A stretch of 7,244 nucleotides of DNA, taken from the NCBI GenBank assembly GCA_964479435.1, contig CAYZME010000086.1, forward strand, positions 1-7,244, read 5' to 3'. How positions within the stretch are numbered: the stretch's first letter is position 1; each line of letters begins with the position of its first letter. This DNA is from JAAYKS01 sp964479435 (lineage in GTDB: Bacteria; Bacillota; Clostridia; Saccharofermentanales; UBA5734). Below the pieces are notes generated by a model that saw only the letters and a program-made list of their open reading frames with translations, had not been told where the DNA came from and made no database searches. The position numbers and the translations under genes were made by a program. This document shows, piece by piece, positions 1-6,984 of this stretch.

Positions 1-1
1 C

Positions 2-1402
2 TTTATCCTGCTGGGGATCGCGTTTTCATTCGGCTTCAATCTCTTCCTCACCTTTCAGGTCATCGACGTTTATTTTTACACCAACCTGATCGCCTTCTTC
101 TTTACCATGCTGTTTTTCTTTCTGGCGATCTTTCGATTCAACTTCCTCAACATCGCGCCCATCGCGCTGCAACGCATTGTCGATCACATGTCGGACGCTT
201 TCGTCGTCCTGGACGACAAAAACATCATGATCGATTTCAACCGCACTTTTGTGGATTTTTTCGGCAAGGAGGTGCCCAACCTGCGCCGCAATGTCGACGC
301 GTTGCACATGTTGACCTCGGTACCGGATTCCAACATCGACGTCGGGCAGATGCAAACCTACTTAAATGGAGCCATCGAGAGTGAACACCCGGTCTCTTTT
401 GAAAAAAACATCGTCACCAACGGTTTCAACCGCCATTTCACCATCGAGATCACGCCCATATCCGTCCAACACCGCATTCTCGGCACGCTGATCCTGCTCA
501 AAGATATCACGGAGCAGAAAAAGTCCCTCGAAGCGATCCAAAAACACCAACAGATTTTGCTTGAGCAAGAACGGTTGGCCTCGCTGGGGCAGTTGATCGG
601 CGGCATTGCCCACAACCTCAAAACGCCCATCCTGTCGCTGTCGGGAGGTCTGGTGGCCCTGGGAGACCTGGTGGATGAATATGATGATTCGATCGGAGAC
701 GCGCAGATCACGGTGCAGGATCACCGCGAGATCGCGGAGGAAATGCGCACGTGGATCCAAAAAATGCACCCTTACTGTTCCCATATGTCCGACATGATTT
801 CCGCGGTCAAAGGACAGGCGGTCCAGTTCACCACGGAAAGCAGATATTTCACCATCGACGATCTGATCCGGCGTGTCGAAATCCTCTTGCAACACGAACT
901 CAAAAATCATCTATGTACGCTCAATGTGCACACGCGCGTCGATAACGACACGGAAATCGAAGGCGAGCTGCAAAACCTGGTGCAGGTTTTTGACAATCTG
1001 ATCATGAACGCCATGCAGGCATACGATCGCTACAATGGCGTCATCGATTTGGAAATCGATCGGGAAGACGACTGGTTGTTGTTCCAGGTCAAGGATTATG
1101 CCAACGGCATCCCCAAGCCTGTGGCCGATCGCCTGTTCCGCGAAATGATCACCACCAAAGGAAAAGACGGGACGGGATTGGGCTTGTATATGTCCCATTC
1201 CATGGTGCGCGGCGCGTTTGGCGGCGACTTGACTTTCACCACGGAGGAAGGGGTCGGCACGACTTTTACCATCCGGATCCCCATTGCCGGCCACGAGGTT
1301 GTACCGATGGAAAGCGCGCCGGACACCGGTGCGCCGCCCCTGTCGACGCCCGGGGCGGATCCCGGAAACCTGTACGGCGCGGACGCTGAATCCTTCGCAT
1401 GA
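2..1402 (+). CDS. Membrane sensor histidine kinase, 5' end missing
   Basis: Probable sensor kinase of a two-component system, anchored in the membrane and autophosphorylating on histidine. The frame is open from base 2, so the true start lies upstream; the ATG at 107 is internal. Visible parts in order: two hydrophobic helices (about 2-55 and 80-140), like the end of a HisKA_7TM sensor region; a PAS domain (about 180-520) ending in a typical KDITEQKK; a short coiled linker; the H-box GGIAHNLKTP with the phospho-acceptor His at 611-613; an N-box NLIMNAMQA near 995-1020; a G1 box at 1094-1108; and a G2 box GTGLGLY at 1169-1189. A proline- and glycine-rich tail follows the ATPase domain. The G1 box reads DYANG, so the first glycine of the usual DxGxG is alanine. 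No response regulator is visible in the window. The stop TGA overlaps the next gene's ATG. Family assignment is firm; signal and partner are unknown. Confidence 0.93.
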   Translation, partial: FILLGIAFSFGFNLFLTFQVIDVYFYTNLIAFFFTMLFFFLAIFRFNFLNIAPIALQRIVDHMSDAFVVLDDKNIMIDFNRTFVDFFGKEVPNLRRNVDALHMLTSVPDSNIDVGQMQTYLNGAIESEHPVSFEKNIVTNGFNRHFTIEITPISVQHRILGTLILLKDITEQKKSLEAIQKHQQILLEQERLASLGQLIGGIAHNLKTPILSLSGGLVALGDLVDEYDDSIGDAQITVQDHREIAEEMRTWIQKMHPYCSHMSDMISAVKGQAVQFTTESRYFTIDDLIRRVEILLQHELKNHLCTLNVHTRVDNDTEIEGELQNLVQVFDNLIMNAMQAYDRYNGVIDLEIDREDDWLLFQVKDYANGIPKPVADRLFREMITTKGKDGTGLGLYMSHSMVRGAFGGDLTFTTEEGVGTTFTIRIPIAGHEVVPMESAPDTGAPPLSTPGADPGNLYGADAESFA

Positions 1403-2424
1403 GCACGGGAACAGAGGCGGCACGCTTCGATCTGGTCTCCTGCGGGGAAGCCTTGATCGATTTCACCCCGGTGGACGCGAACGAGCCGGGCCCACCGCTG
1501 TACGCGGCGCACGCCGGCGGCGGTCCGGCCAACCTGGCGGTCGCGTTCGCCCGGATGGGTGGCGCCGCCGCTTTCATCGGCCAAGTCGGCAACGATTTTT
1601 GGGGGCGGCATCTGGCCGCCACCCTTGCCGCAGAGCAAATCGATACAACCGGTCTGGTTTATGCCGACCTGTATCACACCAGTCTGGCATTCGTCCATCT
1701 GTTCGCGGATGGCGATCGGGATTTTACTTTTTATCGCCACCCGGGCGCGGATGAGAAGCTTTGCCAACGCGATGTGCGCTTCGATGTGATCCAACAGGCG
1801 CGCGTTTTTCATTTTTCCTCTCTGCTGTTCACCGACGAAACCGCGCGCACAGCCTCACTGGCGGCGGCGCGATTTGCGCGCGCACAAGGCCTGCTGGTTT
1901 CCTATGACCCCAATTGGCGCCCCATGCTGTGGCCGGACGCGCAGGCCGGGCACGAGGCGCTGCGCCTCGGCCTGCGGTTGGCCGATTTTGTCAAGGTGAC
2001 ACCGCAGGAATTGGCGCTGTTGTCGGACACCCAGAGTGAAACAGAAGGCACACAGAGACTTTTTAACAGCGGCGTTCGCCTCGTCCTGCTGACGCGGGGC
2101 GCCGGGGGTTGTACGGTCTTTAGCCGTTCCCAGCGGGTGGACGTGCCCGGCTTTGCCGTGGCGGCGGTCGATACGACTGGGGCCGGCGACGCCTGGCTGG
2201 GCGCGTTTTTGTACCAATGGATCGCGCACTCGAAGCAGGCGAACGCGACCGCGCCGGTGCCCGACCAGCTGCCGGCGGCTGAGCTGGCTCAGATGGCGCG
2301 CTTTGCCAACGCCGCGGCCGCGGTGCAGATCTCGCGCTTTGGCGGCATCCCGGCTATGCCGTTATACTCCGAAGTCCGGGCATTTCTGGACTCTCATCCG
2401 TGTGATCAGGATTCCTCGATATAG
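1399..2424 (+). CDS. PfkB-family sugar kinase, probable fructokinase
   Basis: Cytosolic ATP-dependent sugar kinase of the ribokinase/PfkB family, most like bacterial fructokinases that make fructose 6-phosphate. The 341-residue protein is near the usual family length of a little over 300. It has the N-terminal GEALIDF strand, the first PfkB signature around GGGPAN (residues 40-45), a fructokinase-like RHPGADEKL segment, and the second signature DTTGAGD at residues 258-264, where D264 is the expected catalytic base. The end resembles fructokinases (GIPAMP). The start overlaps the histidine kinase stop as ATGA, and no good Shine-Dalgarno precedes it, so translation is probably coupled to the upstream gene. 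The 3' end overlaps the convergent lipoprotein gene by 19 bp. The sugar is inferred from overall resemblance; another hexose or 2-keto-3-deoxygluconate kinase activity is possible. Confidence 0.92.
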   Translation: MSTGTEAARFDLVSCGEALIDFTPVDANEPGPPLYAAHAGGGPANLAVAFARMGGAAAFIGQVGNDFWGRHLAATLAAEQIDTTGLVYADLYHTSLAFVHLFADGDRDFTFYRHPGADEKLCQRDVRFDVIQQARVFHFSSLLFTDETARTASLAAARFARAQGLLVSYDPNWRPMLWPDAQAGHEALRLGLRLADFVKVTPQELALLSDTQSETEGTQRLFNSGVRLVLLTRGAGGCTVFSRSQRVDVPGFAVAAVDTTGAGDAWLGAFLYQWIAHSKQANATAPVPDQLPAAELAQMARFANAAAAVQISRFGGIPAMPLYSEVRAFLDSHPCDQDSSI

Positions 2425-2891
2425 GTCAACGAGCCCGACTCTTCTTTCACGTCATAAACAAACATCACAGCTCGCTCGTCTTCGGTGTAGCCATAAAACA
2501 AAATCGTTTCGGGTGTGTCGCTGTCGAGCGTGGGCGTAAATCCCATCTTCCGCAGGTCGGCGACATACTTTTGCGCGGCCTTGTATTTGAAGTCCGTAAA
2601 AGTGACCATATACCCATCGCCGCCGTCGACCGCCGCTACGATCGTGGCATCTACAGGTGCCAAACCGCCCATGCGGTCGCGCGGCCAAGCCAACCCCTTC
2701 TTGTCATCGGTAAACGTGAAGCTGGGGCTCGGGCTCTTGTTATCCTCTTTCCGGGTGGTTTGCGCCGGTCCTGACGCGTCGGACCCCCCTTTGCTCCCGG
2801 ACAATTTGCCACACCCGATCGCCGCGACCAGTAAGATAACAGCGAGCAGAAAGACGAAGAGGGACCTTGTCTTCATTTTTTTGCGATTCAT
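2406..2891 (-). CDS. Small secreted lipoprotein of unknown function
   Basis: A 161-residue predicted lipoprotein. The N-terminus is basic (MNRKKMKTR), followed by a hydrophobic stretch and a lipobox AIGC, with the lipidated cysteine at residue 27. A Ser/Gly/Lys/Pro/Thr-rich linker (about 28-57) leads to a compact domain of about 100 residues. That domain starts near a WPRDRMGGL segment and has an alternating strand/helix pattern (MVTFTDFKYKAAQKYVADL, then GFTPTL). I do not recognise a named family, though small clostridial lipoproteins of this build are common. The start at 2891 is preferred over 2906 because GGGAGGT lies 6 nt upstream of it. The ATG overlaps the GH31 stop codon (ATGA), so this is the second gene of that operon. 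It could be an envelope-attached protein; linkage to sugar uptake is only inferred from position. The 3' end overlaps the sugar kinase gene. Confidence 0.85.
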   Translation of the reverse strand: MNRKKMKTRSLFVFLLAVILLVAAIGCGKLSGSKGGSDASGPAQTTRKEDNKSPSPSFTFTDDKKGLAWPRDRMGGLAPVDATIVAAVDGGDGYMVTFTDFKYKAAQKYVADLRKMGFTPTLDSDTPETILFYGYTEDERAVMFVYDVKEESGSLTYIEES

Positions 2892-4984
2892 ACAAACACC
2901 TCCCAAACCGGCGCGCCGTCACGTACAAACACCGGGATGCGCCCCAGGGGCGCGTCCGCTGTCACGCAACGACCGCCGTCGTGCAGCGCGCCGCTCCAGG
3001 CGTCGCGCCAGCTGTCACGGCCCGGCAAATAGACCTGCCGGGCCCTTACCCCGGCTTCCAAAACCGGGGCGACCAATACATCCGGACCAAACAAATACTG
3101 ATCCTCAACCGTCCATGCGTCCGGATCGTCGGGGAAATCGTAAAACAACGGGCGCATCACCGGTGTACCCCGGGTGTGCGCATCTGCCATGAGGCCGGAA
3201 ACATATGGGCGCAGCCGCTCGCGTAAAAACAGATGCGCGCGGCAGATTTCGTACACTTCCTCCCCATACGACCACACCTCGTTGGGCGCGCCCGACAGGC
3301 AGGTCGCGCCGCCGGTCGTACCCACCTGCGGCTGTTTGGGATCGCGGTCGCCATGCAACCGCATCACCGGGCAGAAGGTACCAAACGCAAACCAGCGCGC
3401 GAACAGCTCGCGAAACGCCGGGTCGTCGGGATCGCCGCCGTGAAACCCGCCAATATCGGTCGTCCACCACGGGATCCCGGCGATCCCCATGTTGAGGCCC
3501 GCCGCCAGCTGGTTGCGCAGACTGGCAAAACTGGAGTGGATGTCGCCCGACCACACCAGCGCGCCGTACCGCTGGCTGCCGGCCCAGGCGCAGCGCAGCA
3601 GGTTGAGGACATTTTCCTGCCCCTCGGCCCGCATGCCGTCAAAAAACGTTTTGGCATACATGACCGGGTACAGATTGCCAATCTGCACGTTGGGTCCCAG
3701 GTGATAACGGTAGTTGTCAAAGTCGTATACCGCGTACTCGGGCTCGGCCTCGTCCAGCCAAAAGACGCGTATCCCTTTATCCCAGTAGTTCTTTTTGGCG
3801 GTCTGCCACACAAACGCCCGCGCCTCGGGGTTGGTCGCGTCAAAATGCACGGTGTTGCCCTGAAAGGTCATCGAAATGCGCACACCGCGTTCGGCGCGGA
3901 TGAGATAGCCTTTGTCTTTCATCTCCCGGAAATTCTCGCTGCGGTAATCGACCGTCGGCCAAATGGATACCATCAGCTCGATCCCCATCGCGCCCAACTC
4001 AGTGATCATCGCGTCCGGGTCCGGCCAGTAAGTCGGATCGAACCGCCAGTCACCCTGAAGCGGCCAGTGGAAAAAATCGACGACGATGACCGAAATCGGC
4101 AATCCCCGCTCCTTGTATCCGCGCGCGATCGACAGCAGCTCTTCCTGGGTTTGGTACCGCAACTTGCACTGCCAGAACCCCATCGCGTATTCCGGCATCA
4201 TCGGCACCGTCCCGGTCACCCCGGCGTAGGCCTCAACGATTTGTGCCGGGGTGTCGCCCGCGGTGATCCAATAATCCATCGCCCGTGTAGAAGAGGCCTG
4301 CCAGGTGGTTACATTGCGGCCAAACACCACGCGCCCGACCGCGGGGTTGTTCCACAACAGCCCATATCCGCGCGAAGACAGAACAAAAGGTACACTGGCT
4401 TGCGAATTGCGGTGAGCCAGCTCGAGATCGCAACCTTTGAGATCCAGATTGGGTTGCTGGTACTGTCCCATCCCATATAAGCGCTCCTGCGCGGCCGATT
4501 CAAAGCGGACCGTCAGGGCCCAATCGCCGCCCGGGTGCGGGCGGAATTCGCGCGCGTCCAGATCGAGCGCGCTGCAGTAGTCGGCGTGTAAATCGGAGCG
4601 GTTGCGCAAGAACTCTTCGAGCAACACGTCTCCGCGCTGGTTGACGAACGTCAGTTTGCCGGTAGCGGTCAGCCGGGCTGTGATGCGCCCGTTGGTGATG
4701 GAGGCGGCAAGGACCGTGCCCCACCCGGTGCCCGCGCCCACTTCCGAGTCGCCGATCGCGGCACAAGACGCGGAATCCGCCTCTTCATACAGGGCCGCCT
4801 GTTCGATCTGCACCGCCCCCGGGGCAGGTGCCTGCTGCGGCAGCAGGGCCCAGTCCTCGGCCGGCATCGCGGCGGCATGTGTGGCGCGCACACGCAGCGC
4901 GTCCGTCCCCCAGGGTTCCAGCCACAGCGTTTCCGAGTCAAAACGGTACACCAGTTTGTCGCCTTGCCTGTAGATTGTGGGCAT
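2888..4984 (-). CDS. GH31 alpha-glycosidase (alpha-xylosidase/alpha-glucosidase type)
   Basis: Retaining alpha-glycoside hydrolase of family GH31, which cleaves terminal alpha-linked sugars. The 698-residue protein has an N-terminal beta-sandwich (about 1-250, including an ERLYGMGQY segment), a TIM barrel (about 265-580) and a C-terminal beta domain. Visible active-site motifs are DFFHW (D303-W307), FWLDEAEPE with the likely nucleophile D411, VWSGDIHSS with the likely acid/base D481, and MRLHGDR with R542 and H544. The 70-residue spacing of the two aspartates fits GH31. There is no signal peptide, so the enzyme is probably cytosolic and acts on imported oligosaccharides. The start at 4984 is chosen for the AAAGGAG 6 nt upstream; the frame stays open to an ATG at 5086, but the extra 34 residues do not look like protein. 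Its stop overlaps the lipoprotein start. Related proteins are often annotated as alpha-xylosidase; the exact substrate cannot be read from sequence. Confidence 0.94.
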   Translation of the reverse strand: MPTIYRQGDKLVYRFDSETLWLEPWGTDALRVRATHAAAMPAEDWALLPQQAPAPGAVQIEQAALYEEADSASCAAIGDSEVGAGTGWGTVLAASITNGRITARLTATGKLTFVNQRGDVLLEEFLRNRSDLHADYCSALDLDAREFRPHPGGDWALTVRFESAAQERLYGMGQYQQPNLDLKGCDLELAHRNSQASVPFVLSSRGYGLLWNNPAVGRVVFGRNVTTWQASSTRAMDYWITAGDTPAQIVEAYAGVTGTVPMMPEYAMGFWQCKLRYQTQEELLSIARGYKERGLPISVIVVDFFHWPLQGDWRFDPTYWPDPDAMITELGAMGIELMVSIWPTVDYRSENFREMKDKGYLIRAERGVRISMTFQGNTVHFDATNPEARAFVWQTAKKNYWDKGIRVFWLDEAEPEYAVYDFDNYRYHLGPNVQIGNLYPVMYAKTFFDGMRAEGQENVLNLLRCAWAGSQRYGALVWSGDIHSSFASLRNQLAAGLNMGIAGIPWWTTDIGGFHGGDPDDPAFRELFARWFAFGTFCPVMRLHGDRDPKQPQVGTTGGATCLSGAPNEVWSYGEEVYEICRAHLFLRERLRPYVSGLMADAHTRGTPVMRPLFYDFPDDPDAWTVEDQYLFGPDVLVAPVLEAGVRARQVYLPGRDSWRDAWSGALHDGGRCVTADAPLGRIPVFVRDGAPVWEVFV
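2898..2904 (-). promoter_or_regulatory. Ribosome binding site of the lipoprotein gene
   Basis: GGGAGGT on the minus strand, 6 nt before the ATG at 2891-2889. It lies inside the last codons of the GH31 gene and fixes the lipoprotein start at 2891 rather than the upstream in-frame ATG at 2906. Confidence 0.8.
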
Positions 4985-4990
4985 GGGTCT

Positions 4991-4997
4991 CTCCTTT
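4991..4997 (-). promoter_or_regulatory. Ribosome binding site of the GH31 gene
   Basis: AAAGGAG on the minus strand, 6 nt from the ATG at 4984-4982. It supports a 698-residue product instead of the longer open frame starting at 5086. The same motif and spacing occur at the divergent IMP cyclohydrolase gene. Confidence 0.8.
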
Positions 4998-5112
4998 CGT
5001 CCATCGCCGGCACACGGTCGGCTGGCGCAGGGGATTGCCTTCTCTCTATCTAATATACAAGATTTACCGGCGCGCGACCGTATCAATCAGGCGTTTTAAC
5101 ACCGCTGACGGC

Positions 5113-5142
5113 AAGACACATCCGGGCGAAAGCGGGTACAAT
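5113..5142 (+). promoter_or_regulatory. Candidate sigma-A promoter for the purine operon
   Basis: A TACAAT at 5137-5142 matches the -10 consensus at five of six bases. An AAGACA at 5113-5118 (four of six to TTGACA) lies 18 bp upstream. Transcription would start near 5149, leaving a leader of under 50 nt before the ATG at 5196, too short for a purine riboswitch. The assignment is by eye only. Confidence 0.4.
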
Positions 5143-5182
5143 AAATACGGCCTCACGGGCTGTGACCCTTGTCATCCAGCAT

Positions 5183-5189
5183 AAAGGAG
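5183..5189 (+). promoter_or_regulatory. Ribosome binding site of the IMP cyclohydrolase gene
   Basis: AAAGGAG 6 nt before the ATG at 5196. It decides that start over the in-frame ATG at 5169, which would place the Shine-Dalgarno inside the gene. Confidence 0.8.
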
Positions 5190-5195
5190 CGGATT

Positions 5196-5840
5196 ATGAA
5201 CAATCTGACTGACCTCTTGCGCGCCAATCCCTATCCGGGGCGGGGGATCGTGGCCGGCAGCGACCGCTTCATCTACTTCATCATGGGCCGGTCGGAAAAC
5301 AGTCGCAACCGCGTCTTTGTGCCGACCGCAGACGGGATCCGCACCCAGGCACACGATCCGGCCAGGCTGCAAGACCCCAGTCTGATCATCTACCACCCGG
5401 TCCGTCAGGTGGGCACAGATCTGGTGGTCACCAACGGCGACCAGACCGACACCATCCGCGACGCGCTGCTCTCCGGAGCGGATTTCTACCGGGCGCTCAT
5501 GGGGCGCACGTACGAACCCGATGCCCCGCACTACACCCCCCGCATCTCATCGATCCGCCACGCCGACGGCTCTTTTGCGCTCTCCATCCTCAAACGGGTG
5601 GCCGGGCGCTGCCTGCGCGCGTTCTATACCTACGAAGGTTCGGAGCCGGGACGCGGCTACTTTATCAGCACCTACGCCGGCGATGGCGACCCGCTGCCGG
5701 CCTTTGCCGGTGAGCCGCGCGCGGTAACCGTCCCGGAGGCGGCGGAAGTCTGGGCGGCGTTGGACGCCGACAACAAGGTGTCGATGTATGTCTGGGACAA
5801 GGGACACGTGAAGCTCTACAACAAAAATCAAGGAGACTGA
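5196..5840 (+). CDS. purO: IMP cyclohydrolase, PurO type
   Basis: Cytosolic enzyme for the last step of de novo purine synthesis, closing FAICAR to IMP. The 214-residue protein belongs by recognition to the PurO-like IMP cyclohydrolase family (IMP_cyclohyd), which is unrelated to the N-terminal MGS-like domain of PurH. Conserved blocks are NPYPGRG (residues 11-17), YFIMGRSENSRNRVF (27-41), TNGDQTDT (79-86), EPDAPHYTPRIS (107-118) and DNKVSMYV (192-199), which I recall from clostridial homologues. It is somewhat shorter than those I remember, mainly in its second half. The start at 5196 is set by AAAGGAG 6 nt upstream. The AICAR transformylase gene follows after 4 bp, and its ribosome binding site lies within the end of this gene, so the two consecutive pathway steps are co-expressed. 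Confidence 0.9.
   Translation: MNNLTDLLRANPYPGRGIVAGSDRFIYFIMGRSENSRNRVFVPTADGIRTQAHDPARLQDPSLIIYHPVRQVGTDLVVTNGDQTDTIRDALLSGADFYRALMGRTYEPDAPHYTPRISSIRHADGSFALSILKRVAGRCLRAFYTYEGSEPGRGYFISTYAGDGDPLPAFAGEPRAVTVPEAAEVWAALDADNKVSMYVWDKGHVKLYNKNQGD
5830..5835 (+). promoter_or_regulatory. Ribosome binding site of the AICAR formyltransferase gene
   Basis: AAGGAG ending 9 nt before the ATG at 5845. It lies inside the last codons of the IMP cyclohydrolase gene, which supports co-transcription of the two purine genes. Confidence 0.75.
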
Positions 5841-5844
5841 ATAC

Positions 5845-6966
5845 ATGCGGGAATTCGAACTCAAGTACGGCTGCAATCCCAACCAGAAGCCCGCCCGGAT
5901 CTTCATGGAGGACGGGTCCGCGTTGCCGGTCACGATCCTCAACGGGCGCCCGGGATTCATCAACTTTCTCGACGCGTTCAACGCCTGGCAGCTGGTTCAG
6001 GAGCTGAAGCGGGCGACCGGTCTGGTTGCGGCGACCAGCTTCAAGCATGTTTCGCCCACCGCGGCGGCCTTGGGCTTGCCGCTGCCCGAGCGGCTCAAAC
6101 GCGCCTGCTTCGTGGACGACATCGACGGGCTGGACGATTCCCCGCTCGCCAGCGCATACGCGCGGGCCCGCGGCGCGGACCGGATGTGCTCATACGGCGA
6201 TTGGGTCGCGCTGTCCGACCCCTGTGACGAGGTCACCGCGCGCATCCTGCGCCGCGAAGTATCCGATGGGATCATCGCCCCCGGATACGCCCCCGAGGCG
6301 CTCCGCATCCTCAAAGAAAAGAAGAAAGGCGGCTACAGCGTCGTTCAAATCGATCCCGATTACGTGCCGCACGCGTTGGAAAAAAAGCAGGTGTTCGGCA
6401 TTACGTTTGAGCAAGGGCATAACTTCTCCCAGATCAACCCCGCGCGATTGGAAAACGTGGTCACCGCCAACAAAACCCTGCCCGCCGAAGCGGTGCGCGA
6501 CCTGCTGGTCAGCCTGGTCACGCTGAAGTACACGCAATCCAACTCGGTATGCTTCGCCTATGACGGCCAGGCCATCGGCGTGGGCGCCGGCCAGCAAAGC
6601 CGCATCCACTGTACCCGCCTGGCGGGGGACAAAGCCGACAAGTGGTTTTTGCGCCAATCGGATGACATCCTGAACCGGGATTTCCCGGCGGGCATCGGGC
6701 GTGCCGACCGCGACAACCAGATCGACGCCTGGCTCGAGGCGATGACACCCGCGACCAAACGGGCGGTTCTCGACCCGATCTCCGGCGCCTCGCTCGGCAG
6801 CGACGCGTTCTTTCCCTTTGGGGACAACATCGAACGGGCGGCCGGCTCCGGCGTCCGCTATGTGGCACAACCGGGCGGCTCCGTGCGCGACGACCACGTG
6901 ATCCAGACCTGCGACAAGTACGGCATGGTCATGGCCTTTACCGGACTGCGCTTGTTCCATCACTGA
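5845..6966 (+). CDS. Stand-alone AICAR formyltransferase (PurH C-terminal domain type)
   Basis: Phosphoribosylaminoimidazolecarboxamide formyltransferase: transfers a formyl group from 10-formyltetrahydrofolate to AICAR, giving FAICAR, the penultimate step to IMP. The 373-residue protein matches only the transformylase half of PurH and has no MGS-like cyclohydrolase domain in front. Recognisable blocks are KYGCNPNQKP at the N-terminus, LNGRPGFINFLDA, the catalytic SFKHVSP with K67-H68, LKYTQSNSVCFA around T230-N233, GVGAGQQSRIH, and a C-terminal AQPGGSVRDDHVI segment. The K-H pair corresponds to the conserved Lys-His of PurH enzymes. The gene begins 4 bp after the IMP cyclohydrolase stop, so the product FAICAR is handed to the neighbouring gene's enzyme. 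The missing cyclohydrolase half is supplied in trans by that PurO-type protein. Identification is firm. Some authors name the isolated domain separately from purH, so no symbol is given. Confidence 0.95.
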   Translation: MREFELKYGCNPNQKPARIFMEDGSALPVTILNGRPGFINFLDAFNAWQLVQELKRATGLVAATSFKHVSPTAAALGLPLPERLKRACFVDDIDGLDDSPLASAYARARGADRMCSYGDWVALSDPCDEVTARILRREVSDGIIAPGYAPEALRILKEKKKGGYSVVQIDPDYVPHALEKKQVFGITFEQGHNFSQINPARLENVVTANKTLPAEAVRDLLVSLVTLKYTQSNSVCFAYDGQAIGVGAGQQSRIHCTRLAGDKADKWFLRQSDDILNRDFPAGIGRADRDNQIDAWLEAMTPATKRAVLDPISGASLGSDAFFPFGDNIERAAGSGVRYVAQPGGSVRDDHVIQTCDKYGMVMAFTGLRLFHH

Positions 6967-6984
6967 AATCGGCCCAAGCATAAC

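Noticed and set aside
26..355. Minus-strand open frame antisense to the start of the histidine kinase
   Set aside because: The sense frame encodes membrane helices and a PAS domain continuous with the kinase; the antisense product is a charged, low-information shadow.
3233..4480. Plus-strand open frame of 415 codons antisense to the GH31 gene
   Set aside because: It lies wholly inside a gene with clear catalytic motifs. Its translation is Arg/His/Pro-rich with no recognisable domain, as expected for a high-GC shadow frame.
4985..5086. N-terminal extension of the GH31 protein by 34 residues
   Set aside because: The extension is Arg/Cys-rich without signal-peptide character and has no comparable ribosome binding site, whereas the ATG at 4984 has AAAGGAG at 6 nt.
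5086..5100. Catabolite-repression (cre-like) site upstream of the GH31 gene
   Set aside because: The minus-strand TTAAAACGCCTGAT matches only 8 of 14 positions of the palindromic cre consensus, which is not enough to call.
5143..5195. Purine riboswitch or PurR operator in the purine operon leader
   Set aside because: The leader from the likely promoter is under 50 nt, and I see neither the conserved riboswitch junctions nor a PurBox-like sequence. Only a weak 4-bp TCAC/GTGA repeat is present.
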